Positions 48,277-58,272 of a stretch of 64,000 nucleotides of DNA are shown here, in pieces (the stretch's first letter is position 1; every line of letters begins with the position of its first letter). The stretch is from Pyxidicoccus sp. MSG2. GTDB taxonomy: Bacteria; Myxococcota; Myxococcia; Myxococcales; Myxococcaceae. The position numbers were made by a program, and so were the translations under genes. The stretch is taken from positions 10,440,001 to 10,504,000 of the forward strand of contig NZ_JAPNKC010000001.1 in assembly GCF_026626705.1 (NCBI RefSeq), given 5' to 3'. The notes under the pieces were generated by a model. The model was not told the DNA's origin. It worked only from the letters and a program-made list of their open reading frames with translations, and did not search any database.

Positions 48277-49515
48277 TCACCATGGCTTGGGCCTGCACAT
48301 CTGCCTCTCGGTTTCTGGCACCTCCGGACACCACAGCCCATCCGCGCAGTCATCGTCGATCTTGCACCCTGTTCCCGCCGGGCAGTCTCTGGCGACACCT
48401 CCGCTCATGCCGTCCACCCTCAGGGATCTTTCATCAGAGGACTTGATGATGGGCTGATTCGCGAAGGAGCCATTCCGAGCAGCCTTGAGTTTAATTACAT
48501 TCCATTCGCGCGTGACGATTAAATTAAAATCAGTTTCATCATCAATGGCTTTGGCGATGGCTATGGGGACCGCAAAATCCTTATCGATCTTCGGAATCGC
48601 GAGTCTCACATGGGCGGAGGCGACACCGCCTTCCGTGTTGAACTCAAAGATTTTTTGAATCGGGCCATCACTGATGACGAGGATCTCTCCATCGTGGATT
48701 TCGCCACCGGGCACCACGGTAATGATTCCGGTCGCAGGGCTGCTTCCCTGGACGTGTGAGCAGGAGGCATCACACGTTCCACAGGACAGGGAGTTGCCGT
48801 CATCGCATTCCTCTTTGCGCAGTCCCTGGGTGTTCAAGTCCCCATCACCACAGAATGCGATTTCACACGTGCGCCGACAGTCATCGCCGTCAAGCAGATT
48901 GCCGTCGTCACATTGCTCGCCGGGATCCAGGTAGCCATTTCCGCACTGGCGACCCGAGCTGCAGTCCCACCGGCAGTCATCCCCATCCAGATTGTTGCCG
49001 TCATCGCACCGCTCGTTGAAGTCGATGTATCCGTTTCCGCAGTACTCAGTGGACTTGCAGTCGGCGCTACACCCATCTCCATACTCGGTGTTGCCGTCGT
49101 CGCAGACCTCGTCGAGCACCTCGTCGACAATGGAGTTTCCGCAGTACTCAGTGGACTTGCAGTCGGCGCTACACCCATCTCCACCCTCGGTGTCGCCGTC
49201 ATCGCAGAGCTCGTTCGCGGCGACGTCCATGATGCCGTTGCCGCAGGCCTCGGCGGACTCGCAGTTCCGACTGCAGCCATCGCCATCGATGATGTTTCCG
49301 TCGTCACACGACTCGCCTGTCTGGATGATGCCGTCACCACAGTCATCCTTGATGCACACGGCTTGCTGGGCGGCGCACTTCTGTCCGAAGGGACAGACCA
49401 GCCCCTCGGGACAGAGCGTGCTCTCGGGCTCTATGCAAGCCAGGAGTGTCAGACAGCAGAGTGCGAGCGTGAGGATGCTTCCCGCCCGCGCAGGGAACAG
49501 GGACTTTCGGCTCAT
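48277..49515 (-). CDS. Cysteine-rich DUF4215-repeat lipoprotein
   Basis: A 412-residue predicted lipoprotein (leader [13 protein letters not shown], lipobox LLAC). It carries about six DUF4215 (myxococcus cysteine-rich) repeats of the kind [20 protein letters not shown] plus DDCRWDC, with Asp/Gly-rich loops that probably bind Ca. After the repeats comes a beta-rich domain ([40 protein letters not shown]) and a last Cys-rich module. The part coding for the non-repeat domain (about 48480-48680) is strikingly A/T-rich relative to the surroundings. GAGGAGGT precedes ATG 49515. It is the third gene of the kinase-STAND operon. Confidence 0.87.
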   Translation of the reverse strand: MSRKSLFPARAGSILTLALCCLTLLACIEPESTLCPEGLVCPFGQKCAAQQAVCIKDDCGDGIIQTGESCDDGNIIDGDGCSRNCESAEACGNGIMDVAANELCDDGDTEGGDGCSADCKSTEYCGNSIVDEVLDEVCDDGNTEYGDGCSADCKSTEYCGNGYIDFNERCDDGNNLDGDDCRWDCSSGRQCGNGYLDPGEQCDDGNLLDGDDCRRTCEIAFCGDGDLNTQGLRKEECDDGNSLSCGTCDASCSHVQGSSPATGIITVVPGGEIHDGEILVISDGPIQKIFEFNTEGGVASAHVRLAIPKIDKDFAVPIAIAKAIDDETDFNLIVTREWNVIKLKAARNGSFANQPIIKSSDERSLRVDGMSGGVARDCPAGTGCKIDDDCADGLWCPEVPETERQMCRPKPW

Positions 49516-49526
49516 GGGTGACCTCC

Positions 49527-50543
49527 TCAGAAACGGAACGCGCCCAGCACACCGCCAGCACCGGTGCCGACGAGCGGCGTGACAACCACTTCCTGCCCAA
49601 CGTCTCGCGGCGAGCGGAGGTGTGGCTGGGCCCGGTTGAAATAGAGCATCAACACGCCGGTGGTCAGCGCCGCCCCGCCAACGGCATACGCGGCCACAGC
49701 GGCCTTCTGCAGGCCGGCGCCCTGGCTGTGCAGCCGCATGAGCTCGGCCTTGGCGATGCAGCCGCCGCACTGGTTGACGCCCTCGTCGAAGGTGTTGAAC
49801 CGCGCCCGTGCCTGCTGATGGAGCAGCCCGCCTCCCGCGGCCACGGCCAGGCCCGACCCCATCACCGTCCAGGGAATCCAGGCCGCCCAGCGCCGCCGGT
49901 ACTCGGTGAGCTCGGACGCGGTGTACACCTTGAGGGCGAACTGCTCCCGCTTGCCCGGCATCAGCGTCGGCGTCTTCTCAGTGGTCATGTACCCCTTCTT
50001 GAGCGCGACGAGGCTGTGCATGCCGGGGCGCATCAGCCCCTGGAAGCGGCCGGGCGCGATGAACAGCAACTGGCCATCCATTGTCACCGTGGTGTCTGCC
50101 TGGTCGCAGGAGACATCCACCCAGGTGAGCTGCTGTTCCAGGAGCTTCCTGTAGTCGAGCGCGTGCTCGAACCTGTTCACGTCCAGGGGCTCCGGCCCGT
50201 GCCGCATCGCCGCCACCAGGTGCTCGTGGACTTCGACGGGCTGGTCCAGGTTCATCAGCGCGAGCGCCAGATTGTAGTGGATGGCCGGGTGGTTCCAGTG
50301 CTGGAGCGCCTGCCGGTAATGCCGGCTGGCCTCGACGAAGAAGGACTCCTTCAGTCGCTCGTTGCCTTCCTGGAACAAGGCCTGCGCTGTCTGCTGATCC
50401 CCCGGAGCGACTCCCAGTGCCCAGGGCCGGTTCTTCCCGACGTCGAGCACGTTCGGCGCATTCTGTGCGAGAGCGGAGGGGGCCCACAGCGCCATCCACG
50501 CCATCGCCACGAAAGACAGGACAGGATTCTTCGTTCCTTTCAC
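49527..50543 (-). CDS. Exported TPR/PEGA-like envelope protein
   Basis: A 338-residue protein with a signal peptide ([14 protein letters not shown]). TPR-like repeats follow ([40 protein letters not shown]). A PEGA-like segment ([20 protein letters not shown], then [19 protein letters not shown]) and two hydrophobic stretches near the C terminus ([36 protein letters not shown]) complete it. Such proteins often accompany myxobacterial Ser/Thr kinases. It starts 7 bases after the kinase-STAND gene and ends 11 bases before the DUF4215 gene, so the three genes form one operon. Confidence 0.8.
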   Translation of the reverse strand: MKGTKNPVLSFVAMAWMALWAPSALAQNAPNVLDVGKNRPWALGVAPGDQQTAQALFQEGNERLKESFFVEASRHYRQALQHWNHPAIHYNLALALMNLDQPVEVHEHLVAAMRHGPEPLDVNRFEHALDYRKLLEQQLTWVDVSCDQADTTVTMDGQLLFIAPGRFQGLMRPGMHSLVALKKGYMTTEKTPTLMPGKREQFALKVYTASELTEYRRRWAAWIPWTVMGSGLAVAAGGGLLHQQARARFNTFDEGVNQCGGCIAKAELMRLHSQGAGLQKAAVAAYAVGGAALTTGVLMLYFNRAQPHLRSPRDVGQEVVVTPLVGTGAGGVLGAFRF

Positions 50544-50550
50544 GGGAGCC

Positions 50551-53382
<2,832 letters not shown>

Positions 53383-53716
53383 ATCGGGTGGGTCCCCTTC
53401 GGAGCGCACGACGGCTGCAAGGGATTGAGGGTTGTCGGCGCCTCGGCGAGGGGTGCCAAGGCCAGAGGTCATGGGGCTGCGGGGATGACCTGGGAGCTTC
53501 GACGCCCATGATGGCAACGCCTGCTTCCCTGCCTAACTGAACGCAAGGGTGGAGCAGTGTCGCCTGCGTGGCGTCACGGGCGCCGAGGCCCTACCGGCAA
53601 TGACAGACATGGGCGCGCGCCCGTAGGCCGACACTTCGTTGCCCTGGAGGGGGCGTGGCCCCTCGCGCGGCGCATGCGCACTCCTGTGCCTTCTCAACAC
53701 TCACTGAGGGGGACAC
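53383..53716. other. Divergent intergenic region with nested inverted repeats
   Basis: This 334-base gap separates the kinase-STAND operon (minus) from the small needle-like gene (plus). No protein gene is supported. A nested fold is visible: GTGTCG (53557-53562) pairs with CGACAC (53629-53634) and encloses the perfect palindrome GGGCGCGCGCCC (53611-53622). A further hairpin GAGGGG/CCCCTC spans 53647-53664, shortly before the ribosome site of the small gene. These may act in the leader of the small gene or as protein-binding sites. No clear promoter could be assigned. Confidence 0.4.
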
Positions 53717-53935
53717 ATGAATGCTGTCGATGGTGCCGTGCGGAAGGCCCTGAGCACCCTGAACTCGAATACCAGCGCCGAGACCCACTTCCTCAACTCA
53801 CTGAAGCCGGAGGATCGTCCGAAAGCCGAGGCGCAGTTGATGTTGCAGAAGCAGCAGGAGGTGACCGCGTTCATCAGCAACATGCTCAAGAAACTGCATG
53901 AGATATCGATGTCCGTCATCAACAACATCAAGTAG
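53717..53935 (+). CDS. Small helical protein resembling a type III secretion needle subunit
   Basis: A 72-residue protein with no signal peptide, predicted to be two helices joined by a Pro-rich turn (SLKPEDRPKAEAQ). The C-terminal half, ending SNMLKKLHEISMSVINNIK, matches the pattern and length of PrgI/MxiH/YscF needle subunits. In MxiH the same region reads SNTVKVIKDVDAAIIQNFR, also with a Pro/Asp turn (NPSDP) 43-44 residues from the end. Position-by-position similarity is good at hydrophobic and polar sites, but the match is short and from memory. No other type III secretion gene is in the window. The ATG has GAGGGGGAC just upstream. It is convergent with the oxidoreductase gene, 6 bases apart. 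Alternatives are a small secreted helical (WXG-like) protein or a STAND partner. Confidence 0.8.
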   Translation: MNAVDGAVRKALSTLNSNTSAETHFLNSLKPEDRPKAEAQLMLQKQQEVTAFISNMLKKLHEISMSVINNIK

Positions 53936-53941
53936 GCCGGC

Positions 53942-54931
53942 TCACTCCCACTGCACCACGAGCTTGCCCACGGAGTCGTTGCGCTCCATGCGTTCCAAGG
54001 CCTGACGCAGTTCGGCCATGGGCAGCACCGCGTCCACCACCGGCTTCAGCGCGCCGGTGCGGAACAAGGGCAACAGGTGCCGCTCCGCGCTCTGCGTCAG
54101 CGCCATCTTCTCCTCCAGCGGGCGACTGCGGAGCACGGTGCCGGTGACGCGCAGGCGCTTCATCAAGAACATCCCCAGGTTCACCTCCGTGTGGACTCCC
54201 GCCACCAGGCCGACGAGCATCATCCGCCCGCGCGGCGCGAGCGCATTCATCGACTCGGACAGGTAGTCGCCGCCCACCAGGTCCAGGCACAGGTCCGCGC
54301 CCCGGCCGCCCGTCTCCGCGCGCACCGCGTCCGCGAAGCTCGGCGGTGAGGACTGACACAGCACCGTGCGCGTCACGCCCCACTCGGAGGCCCGCGCCAG
54401 CTTGGCCTCGCTGCGCCCCGTGCCCACCACGCGCGCGCCCGCGGCCCGGCACAGCAGCGCCGCCGCCGAGCCCACGCCGCTGGCCACCGCGTGAATCAGC
54501 ACCGTCTCCCCGGGCTTCAATTCCCCCTGGAGCACCAGCGCGTCGTACGCCGTCAGGTACGCCTCCGGCAGCGCCGCCGCATCCGCGAAGTCCATGCCCT
54601 CCGGCATCGGCAGCGCCTCGCGCTCGTGCGTGACGAGCGACTCCGCCCACGCGCCGCCGCCCACCAGCCCCATCACCCGGTCGCCGACCTTGAAGCGCCG
54701 CGTGCGCGGGCCCACGGCCGTCACCTCGCCCGCGTACTCCAGGCCCGGCACGTCCGGTGGCACGTCCGGCGTGGCGGCGTAGAGGCCTCGAATCTGCAGC
54801 AGGTCCGCCCGGTTCAGCGCGGAGGCGCGCACGCGCACGCGCAGCTCGCCGGGGCCGGGCTCGGGCTCGGGGCGCTCCTCCAGGGCAAGCACTTCGGGAC
54901 CACCGGGCTCGGTGATGCGCTGGACCTTCAT
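53942..54931 (-). CDS. NAD(P)H:quinone oxidoreductase (MDR family, zinc-independent)
   Basis: A 329-residue medium-chain dehydrogenase/reductase like QOR/TP53I3 (PIG3). The N-terminal GroES-like part has LRVRVRASALNRADLLQIRG and VPGLEYAGEV; zinc ligands of alcohol dehydrogenases are missing. The Rossmann part has ETVLIHAVASGVGSAAALL, in which the usual GxGxxG reads ASGVGSAA, plus GARVVGTGRSEAKL and DLVGGDYLSESMNAL. The likely reaction is NADPH-dependent reduction of quinones or alkenals. ATG 54931 matches the family start (MKVQRITEPGGPEVL). It is divergent from yacG. Confidence 0.92.
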   Translation of the reverse strand: MKVQRITEPGGPEVLALEERPEPEPGPGELRVRVRASALNRADLLQIRGLYAATPDVPPDVPGLEYAGEVTAVGPRTRRFKVGDRVMGLVGGGAWAESLVTHEREALPMPEGMDFADAAALPEAYLTAYDALVLQGELKPGETVLIHAVASGVGSAAALLCRAAGARVVGTGRSEAKLARASEWGVTRTVLCQSSPPSFADAVRAETGGRGADLCLDLVGGDYLSESMNALAPRGRMMLVGLVAGVHTEVNLGMFLMKRLRVTGTVLRSRPLEEKMALTQSAERHLLPLFRTGALKPVVDAVLPMAELRQALERMERNDSVGKLVVQWE

Positions 54932-55019
54932 GGCGGAGACCTCCTCTGGCGCTGGAGGCCGGGCACGAAACATCCTGGCCCGCGCGAGCGTCAACGCTTA
55001 TCTAGTGAGCACGCCCATC

Positions 55020-55229
55020 ATGCCCGCCACGAAGTGTTCCATCTGCCAGAAGCCCGTTGCTCCCCGCGCGGAGAACGCCTCCTTCCCCTTCTGCTCCCGC
55101 CGCTGCCGCGCCGTGGACCTCGGCCGCTGGCTGGGCGAGGAGTACCGCGTGCCCGACCGCCAGGCGGATGAGCAGGAGGACGAGCTGCCCTCCGCCCATC
55201 ACCCTGACCGGCAGGGCGGAGACGCGTGA
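55020..55229 (+). CDS. yacG: DNA gyrase inhibitor YacG, zinc-ribbon protein
   Basis: A small cytoplasmic zinc protein (69 residues from ATG 55020; GTG 55005 would add five). The four Cys of the YacG zinc site are present as CSICQKPV and FCSRRCRAVDLGRWLGEEYR. E. coli YacG binds GyrB and inhibits gyrase. The C terminus is acidic and His/Asp-rich (DEQEDELPSAHH). Its stop overlaps the GTG of the next gene by 4 bases, so translation is coupled. In other genomes yacG lies with coaE; here it does not. Confidence 0.9.
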   Translation: MPATKCSICQKPVAPRAENASFPFCSRRCRAVDLGRWLGEEYRVPDRQADEQEDELPSAHHPDRQGGDA

Positions 55230-55957
55230 GCGGCTTCGTCGACCTGCACTGCCACCTGCTGCCCGGGGTGGATGACGGCGCCCGCTCCCTCGAGGATGCA
55301 CTGGAGATGGCGCGCGCCCTGGTCGACCTCGGCTTCTCCACCGTCGCCCCCAGCCCCCACGCCCGTCCCGAGTACGCCCCCGTCGACGTGGTGGACGCGA
55401 AGCGCGCGGAGCTGGCCGCCGCCCTGGAGCGAGAGCGCATCCCCCTGACGCTGGGGCGCAACGCGGAGAACGTGCTCGACGATGCCTTCCTGCGCGGCCT
55501 GGGCACCCCGTCCGCGCGCACGCTGGGCCCCGGGCGCTACGCGCTGGTGGAGCTGCCCTACACCGCCCCCGTGCCGGCCCTTCCGGACATCCTCTTCCGC
55601 ATCCGGACCAAGGGCGTGGTGCCGCTGCTGGCGCACCCCGAGCGCTGCCTGGAGTTCGAGCGCAAGGGCCGCGCGGCGGAGGCCGTCCGGGCGGGGGCGC
55701 TGCTCCAGCTCGACGTGGGGGCGCTCACCGGCCGCTATGGCCCCATGCCGAAGAAGCTCGCCCGCGCCTTCCTGGACGACGGCCTGTACGCTGTGGCCGC
55801 CACGGACCTGCACGCCCCGGTGGGAGCCCGGGATTGGGTGGGTCGCTCGCTGGCGGAGCTGCGGAGCAGGGCAGGGGAGCAGGCCTTCGTCCGGCTCATG
55901 CGGGAGCACCCCTCCCGGCTGCTCGCGGGAGAGTCGCTGGAGTCTGACCCGGACTGA
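55226..55957 (+). CDS. PHP-fold protein tyrosine phosphatase, CpsB/YwqE-like
   Basis: A 243-residue metal-dependent phosphatase of the PHP superfamily. Motifs are VDLHCHLLPGVDDGARSLED at the N terminus (family hallmark HCHLLPGxDDG), VAPSPHARPEY, PLLAHPERCLEF and VAATDLHAP, covering the usual His/Asp metal ligands. CpsB-type enzymes dephosphorylate BY-kinases that control capsule or exopolysaccharide synthesis; no kinase or polysaccharide gene is nearby. GTG 55226 overlaps the yacG stop. The LPG_synthase_TM gene follows after 17 bases. Confidence 0.9.
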   Translation: MSGFVDLHCHLLPGVDDGARSLEDALEMARALVDLGFSTVAPSPHARPEYAPVDVVDAKRAELAAALERERIPLTLGRNAENVLDDAFLRGLGTPSARTLGPGRYALVELPYTAPVPALPDILFRIRTKGVVPLLAHPERCLEFERKGRAAEAVRAGALLQLDVGALTGRYGPMPKKLARAFLDDGLYAVAATDLHAPVGARDWVGRSLAELRSRAGEQAFVRLMREHPSRLLAGESLESDPD

Positions 55958-55974
55958 CGGTATACCCGGCCGCC

Positions 55975-57039
55975 GTGAAACGCGCCGTCAAGCTGCTGGC
56001 CAGTCTGCTGGTCACCTTCCTCTTCATGTGGTGGGCCTTCCGTGACACGGACTGGGCCACCCAGGTTGCCAGCCTCAAGGCGGCCAACTACGCGTGGCTG
56101 GTGCCGTACTTCGGCTGCCTCCTCGCCATCCACCTGTTCCGCACGCTGCGGTGGGGGTGCCTGCTGTCGGGCCTGGAGAAGGTGCCCTTCCGCAAGCTCA
56201 ACGAGGCCTCCGGCATCGGCTTCATGATGTTGCTGGTACTGCCCTTCCGTCTGGGCGAGTTCGCACGGCCCTTCCTCATCGCCCAGCGCAGCTCCATCCG
56301 CCGCAGCGCCGCCATGACGTCCGTGGTGCTGGAGCGAATCGTCGACGGCCTCTTCGTCGCGGCGATGATGCGCGGACTGCTCTTCTTCGTCCCCACCGAG
56401 ACGCCCGAGGTCCGCTACGTCAAGTGGGGCTCCTGGGTGCTGTTCGGCGTGTTCGGCGGCGGGCTCGCGTTCCTCCTCTTCGGCCTCTGGCAGCAGGAGC
56501 GCACGGTGCGGCTGGTGCGCGCCACGGTGGGCCGCTTCGCCCCGGGCGTGGCCCACAAGGTGGCGGACATCGTCGATACCTTCGTCGGCGCCATGCGGCA
56601 GCTCCCCGACGGCAAGCACATCGCGCTCTTCTTCCTCTACACGGCGCTGTACTGGGGGGTGAACGGGTTCGGCATGGCCCTGCTCGCCAACGCCTTTGAC
56701 TGTTCGGGCGCGGCGGTGGGCACGGCCTGCCAGCCGATGACCCTGTCCTTCTTCCAGGCCTACGTCGTGCTCGGCGTGCTGGTGGTGGGGCTGATGATTC
56801 CCGCGGCGCCGGGGATGATGGGCACCTTCCAGGCCGCCACCAAGGTGGGCCTCGGCCTCTTCCTCCCGGCGGCGGTGGTGAACGCCAGCGGGCTCGCCTA
56901 CGCCAACGTCATGTGGCTGTGCCAGACGGTGCAGCAGGTGGGGCTGGGCCTCATCCTGCTCTCCGTCGGCCACCTGTCCTTCAAGGACATCGCCGGCAAG
57001 CTGGACAAGGAAGGCGAGGCCGCGGCGCCCTCCGCCTGA
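55975..57039 (+). CDS. Lysylphosphatidylglycerol synthase TM-domain (UPF0104/YbhN-like) membrane protein
   Basis: A 354-residue polytopic inner-membrane protein with about eight TM segments (KLLASLLVTFLFMWWAF at the N terminus, WLVPYFGCLLAIHLFRTLRW, FMMLLVLPFRLGEFARPFLI, VLFGVFGGGLAFLLFGLW and a C-terminal VVLGVLVVGLMIPAAPGMMG). LRWGCLL, LPFRLGEFARP and PAAPGMMGTFQA are the family blocks of the flippase-like domain seen in MprF and YbhN. No aminoacyl-transferase domain is present, so a lipid or polyprenyl transport role is more likely than lysyl-PG synthesis. The start is GTG 55975. A strong hairpin follows the stop. Confidence 0.88.
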   Translation: MKRAVKLLASLLVTFLFMWWAFRDTDWATQVASLKAANYAWLVPYFGCLLAIHLFRTLRWGCLLSGLEKVPFRKLNEASGIGFMMLLVLPFRLGEFARPFLIAQRSSIRRSAAMTSVVLERIVDGLFVAAMMRGLLFFVPTETPEVRYVKWGSWVLFGVFGGGLAFLLFGLWQQERTVRLVRATVGRFAPGVAHKVADIVDTFVGAMRQLPDGKHIALFFLYTALYWGVNGFGMALLANAFDCSGAAVGTACQPMTLSFFQAYVVLGVLVVGLMIPAAPGMMGTFQAATKVGLGLFLPAAVVNASGLAYANVMWLCQTVQQVGLGLILLSVGHLSFKDIAGKLDKEGEAAAPSA

Positions 57040-57059
57040 CGGGGCCCGTGAAACGCCAC

Positions 57060-57090
57060 GGGGCCGCGGCGAACCTTCGCGCGCGGCCCC
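57060..57090. terminator. Strong bidirectional terminator hairpin
   Basis: GGGGCCGCG-GCGAA (57060-57073) pairs with TTCGC-G-CGCGGCCCC (57076-57090), giving 14 bp with one bulged G and a CC loop. It lies between the convergent LPG_synthase_TM and BamE-like lipoprotein genes. There is no clear U-tract, but it is among the strongest stems in the window. Confidence 0.75.
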
Positions 57091-57114
57091 GGGACTGTCG
57101 GAACGGCGGGTGAC

Positions 57115-57582
57115 TCAAGGCGCCGGCGTGGTGGCCTGCTCGGACTTCTCGGGCGCCGCTTCCTTGCCCGTCACCATGCCCTTCACCTTCTTCACGGCGG
57201 AGGACGGGTCGATGTTGCCCTTGTAGGTGCCGAAGGGCGTGTCGATTTCCTGCTCGCGCTTCTCCTTGGACGCGTAGCCCTCGGGCGTGCAGAGCGCCCT
57301 CGAGGTGTCGCGCACGGAGACGATGGGCGTGTCCACCGAGGTGGTGTCCTCGGAGGTGGCCTTGGAGACCACCTTGTCCTCGCGCATGAGCACGCAGCGG
57401 TCCTCGCCGTAGTACCAGGCGGTGGACTTGTCGGGGAACTCCTGCGCGCGCGAGGGGCCGTTCCCCATCGCCTCCACGACCTGCTGGGACGACATGCCGG
57501 GGTAGAGCTTGTCGAAGCCACCCGAGGTCGCACAGCCGGCGGCGGCGAAGGCCAGGGTGGCCGTCAGGAAGGGAAGACGCAT
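57115..57582 (-). CDS. SmpA/BamE-like outer-membrane lipoprotein
   Basis: A 155-residue predicted lipoprotein (leader LPFLTATLAFAAAGC, lipobox AAGC). The segment FDKLYPGMSSQQVVEAMGNG, followed by AWYYGEDRCVLMREDKVV, has the layout of SmpA/OmlA/BamE domains (PGM-x-VxxxMG, then a Y/W strand pair). Such small lipoproteins support barrel assembly or envelope integrity. The C terminus is Lys/Glu-rich and probably disordered. The distance from true BamE is unclear; no other Bam genes are nearby. Confidence 0.75.
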   Translation of the reverse strand: MRLPFLTATLAFAAAGCATSGGFDKLYPGMSSQQVVEAMGNGPSRAQEFPDKSTAWYYGEDRCVLMREDKVVSKATSEDTTSVDTPIVSVRDTSRALCTPEGYASKEKREQEIDTPFGTYKGNIDPSSAVKKVKGMVTGKEAAPEKSEQATTPAP

Positions 57583-57667
57583 GGGGTGTGGGGACTCCTG
57601 TGAGAGGGGAGCCCCCAGCGTACCGCGTCCCGTGGACCGGCCTCCAGGGAGGGGCCGGCCTCGGGGC

Positions 57668-57838
57668 TCACAGCTCCTGGTCGAGCCAGCGGACGATGGC
57701 GTCGCGGATGGAGGCCGGCCGCTCGGAGGCCAGGCGGGTGCGCGGCGTGCGCACGGCGTCCGAGTCGCGCACGAGCGCGGCGGGAGCGGGCTCGCGGGTG
57801 CGCGGGGACGAGCGCGGCGAGAGGGCGACGGCGCTCAT
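57668..57838 (-). CDS. 56-residue protein translationally coupled to an RHH gene
   Basis: A short gene whose ATG overlaps the TGA of the upstream ribbon-helix-helix gene (ATGA at 57835-57838). The product starts MSAVALSPRSSPRTREPAP, is Arg/Ser/Pro-rich, and ends with a predicted helix (ERPASIRDAIVRWLDQEL). The overlap, frame and codon bias favour a real gene. Function is unknown; it is too short for a standard toxin and may be a binding partner of the RHH protein. Confidence 0.6.
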   Translation of the reverse strand: MSAVALSPRSSPRTREPAPAALVRDSDAVRTPRTRLASERPASIRDAIVRWLDQEL

Positions 57839-58092
57839 GACTGGCCTTCCTCCTTGGCGGCGCCGCGGCCGTACTTGCCGAGCAGGTCATCCACGGCTTC
57901 GCGGAGGTACTCGCTCTGGTGGATGCGGGTGCGCCGGGCCAGCTCGCGGAGCTTCTGGACCTGCTCCTCCGGCACCAGGACGTGGGTGGAGACGATGTCG
58001 GCCTCGGGGCCGCGCGCGTCGACTTGCGCCTCGGCGGCCGCCGGCGACGATGGAGCCTCGGGGCTCAGGGGGCTGGCGCTTCCATCCTGCAT
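57835..58092 (-). CDS. Ribbon-helix-helix (CopG/Arc-like) regulator
   Basis: An 85-residue protein with an Ala/Pro/Ser-rich N terminus and a C-terminal RHH domain: VSTHVLVPEEQVQKLRELAR (beta strand and first helix), then RTRIHQSEYLREAVDDLLG. RHH proteins bind DNA as dimers and often act as antitoxins or autoregulators. It overlaps a 56-residue gene at its 3' end, an arrangement like toxin-antitoxin operons, and is divergent from the TonB-dependent receptor gene, so it might regulate it. Confidence 0.82.
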   Translation of the reverse strand: MQDGSASPLSPEAPSSPAAAEAQVDARGPEADIVSTHVLVPEEQVQKLRELARRTRIHQSEYLREAVDDLLGKYGRGAAKEEGQS

Positions 58093-58272
58093 CGGACTTC
58101 CTCCGGGCGTGGCTGCTACAGGCCGCTACCGACCTGTCCGCGGCATTAGGCGGGCGGTCCGGACTTCCGTCAAAAAAAGCGTCGGAAGGCGGACAGGGTG
58201 CGGGTGGGACCGCGGCGTGACGGCGGCGTCTTTCCTTGAGTGGAACCGCTGTAGGAGACTCCCACCCCCTCT

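Noticed and set aside
53648-53672. Possible sigma54 promoter (TGGCCCC...GGCGCA) before the needle-like gene
   Set aside because: Spacing between GG and GC is 11 rather than 10 bases, and the segment is part of a GC-rich hairpin.
57564-57890. 108-codon minus-strand frame overlapping the 56-residue gene
   Set aside because: Different frame, Arg/Pro/Ala-rich, runs through the end of the BamE-like gene; the 56-residue frame has the ATGA coupling instead.
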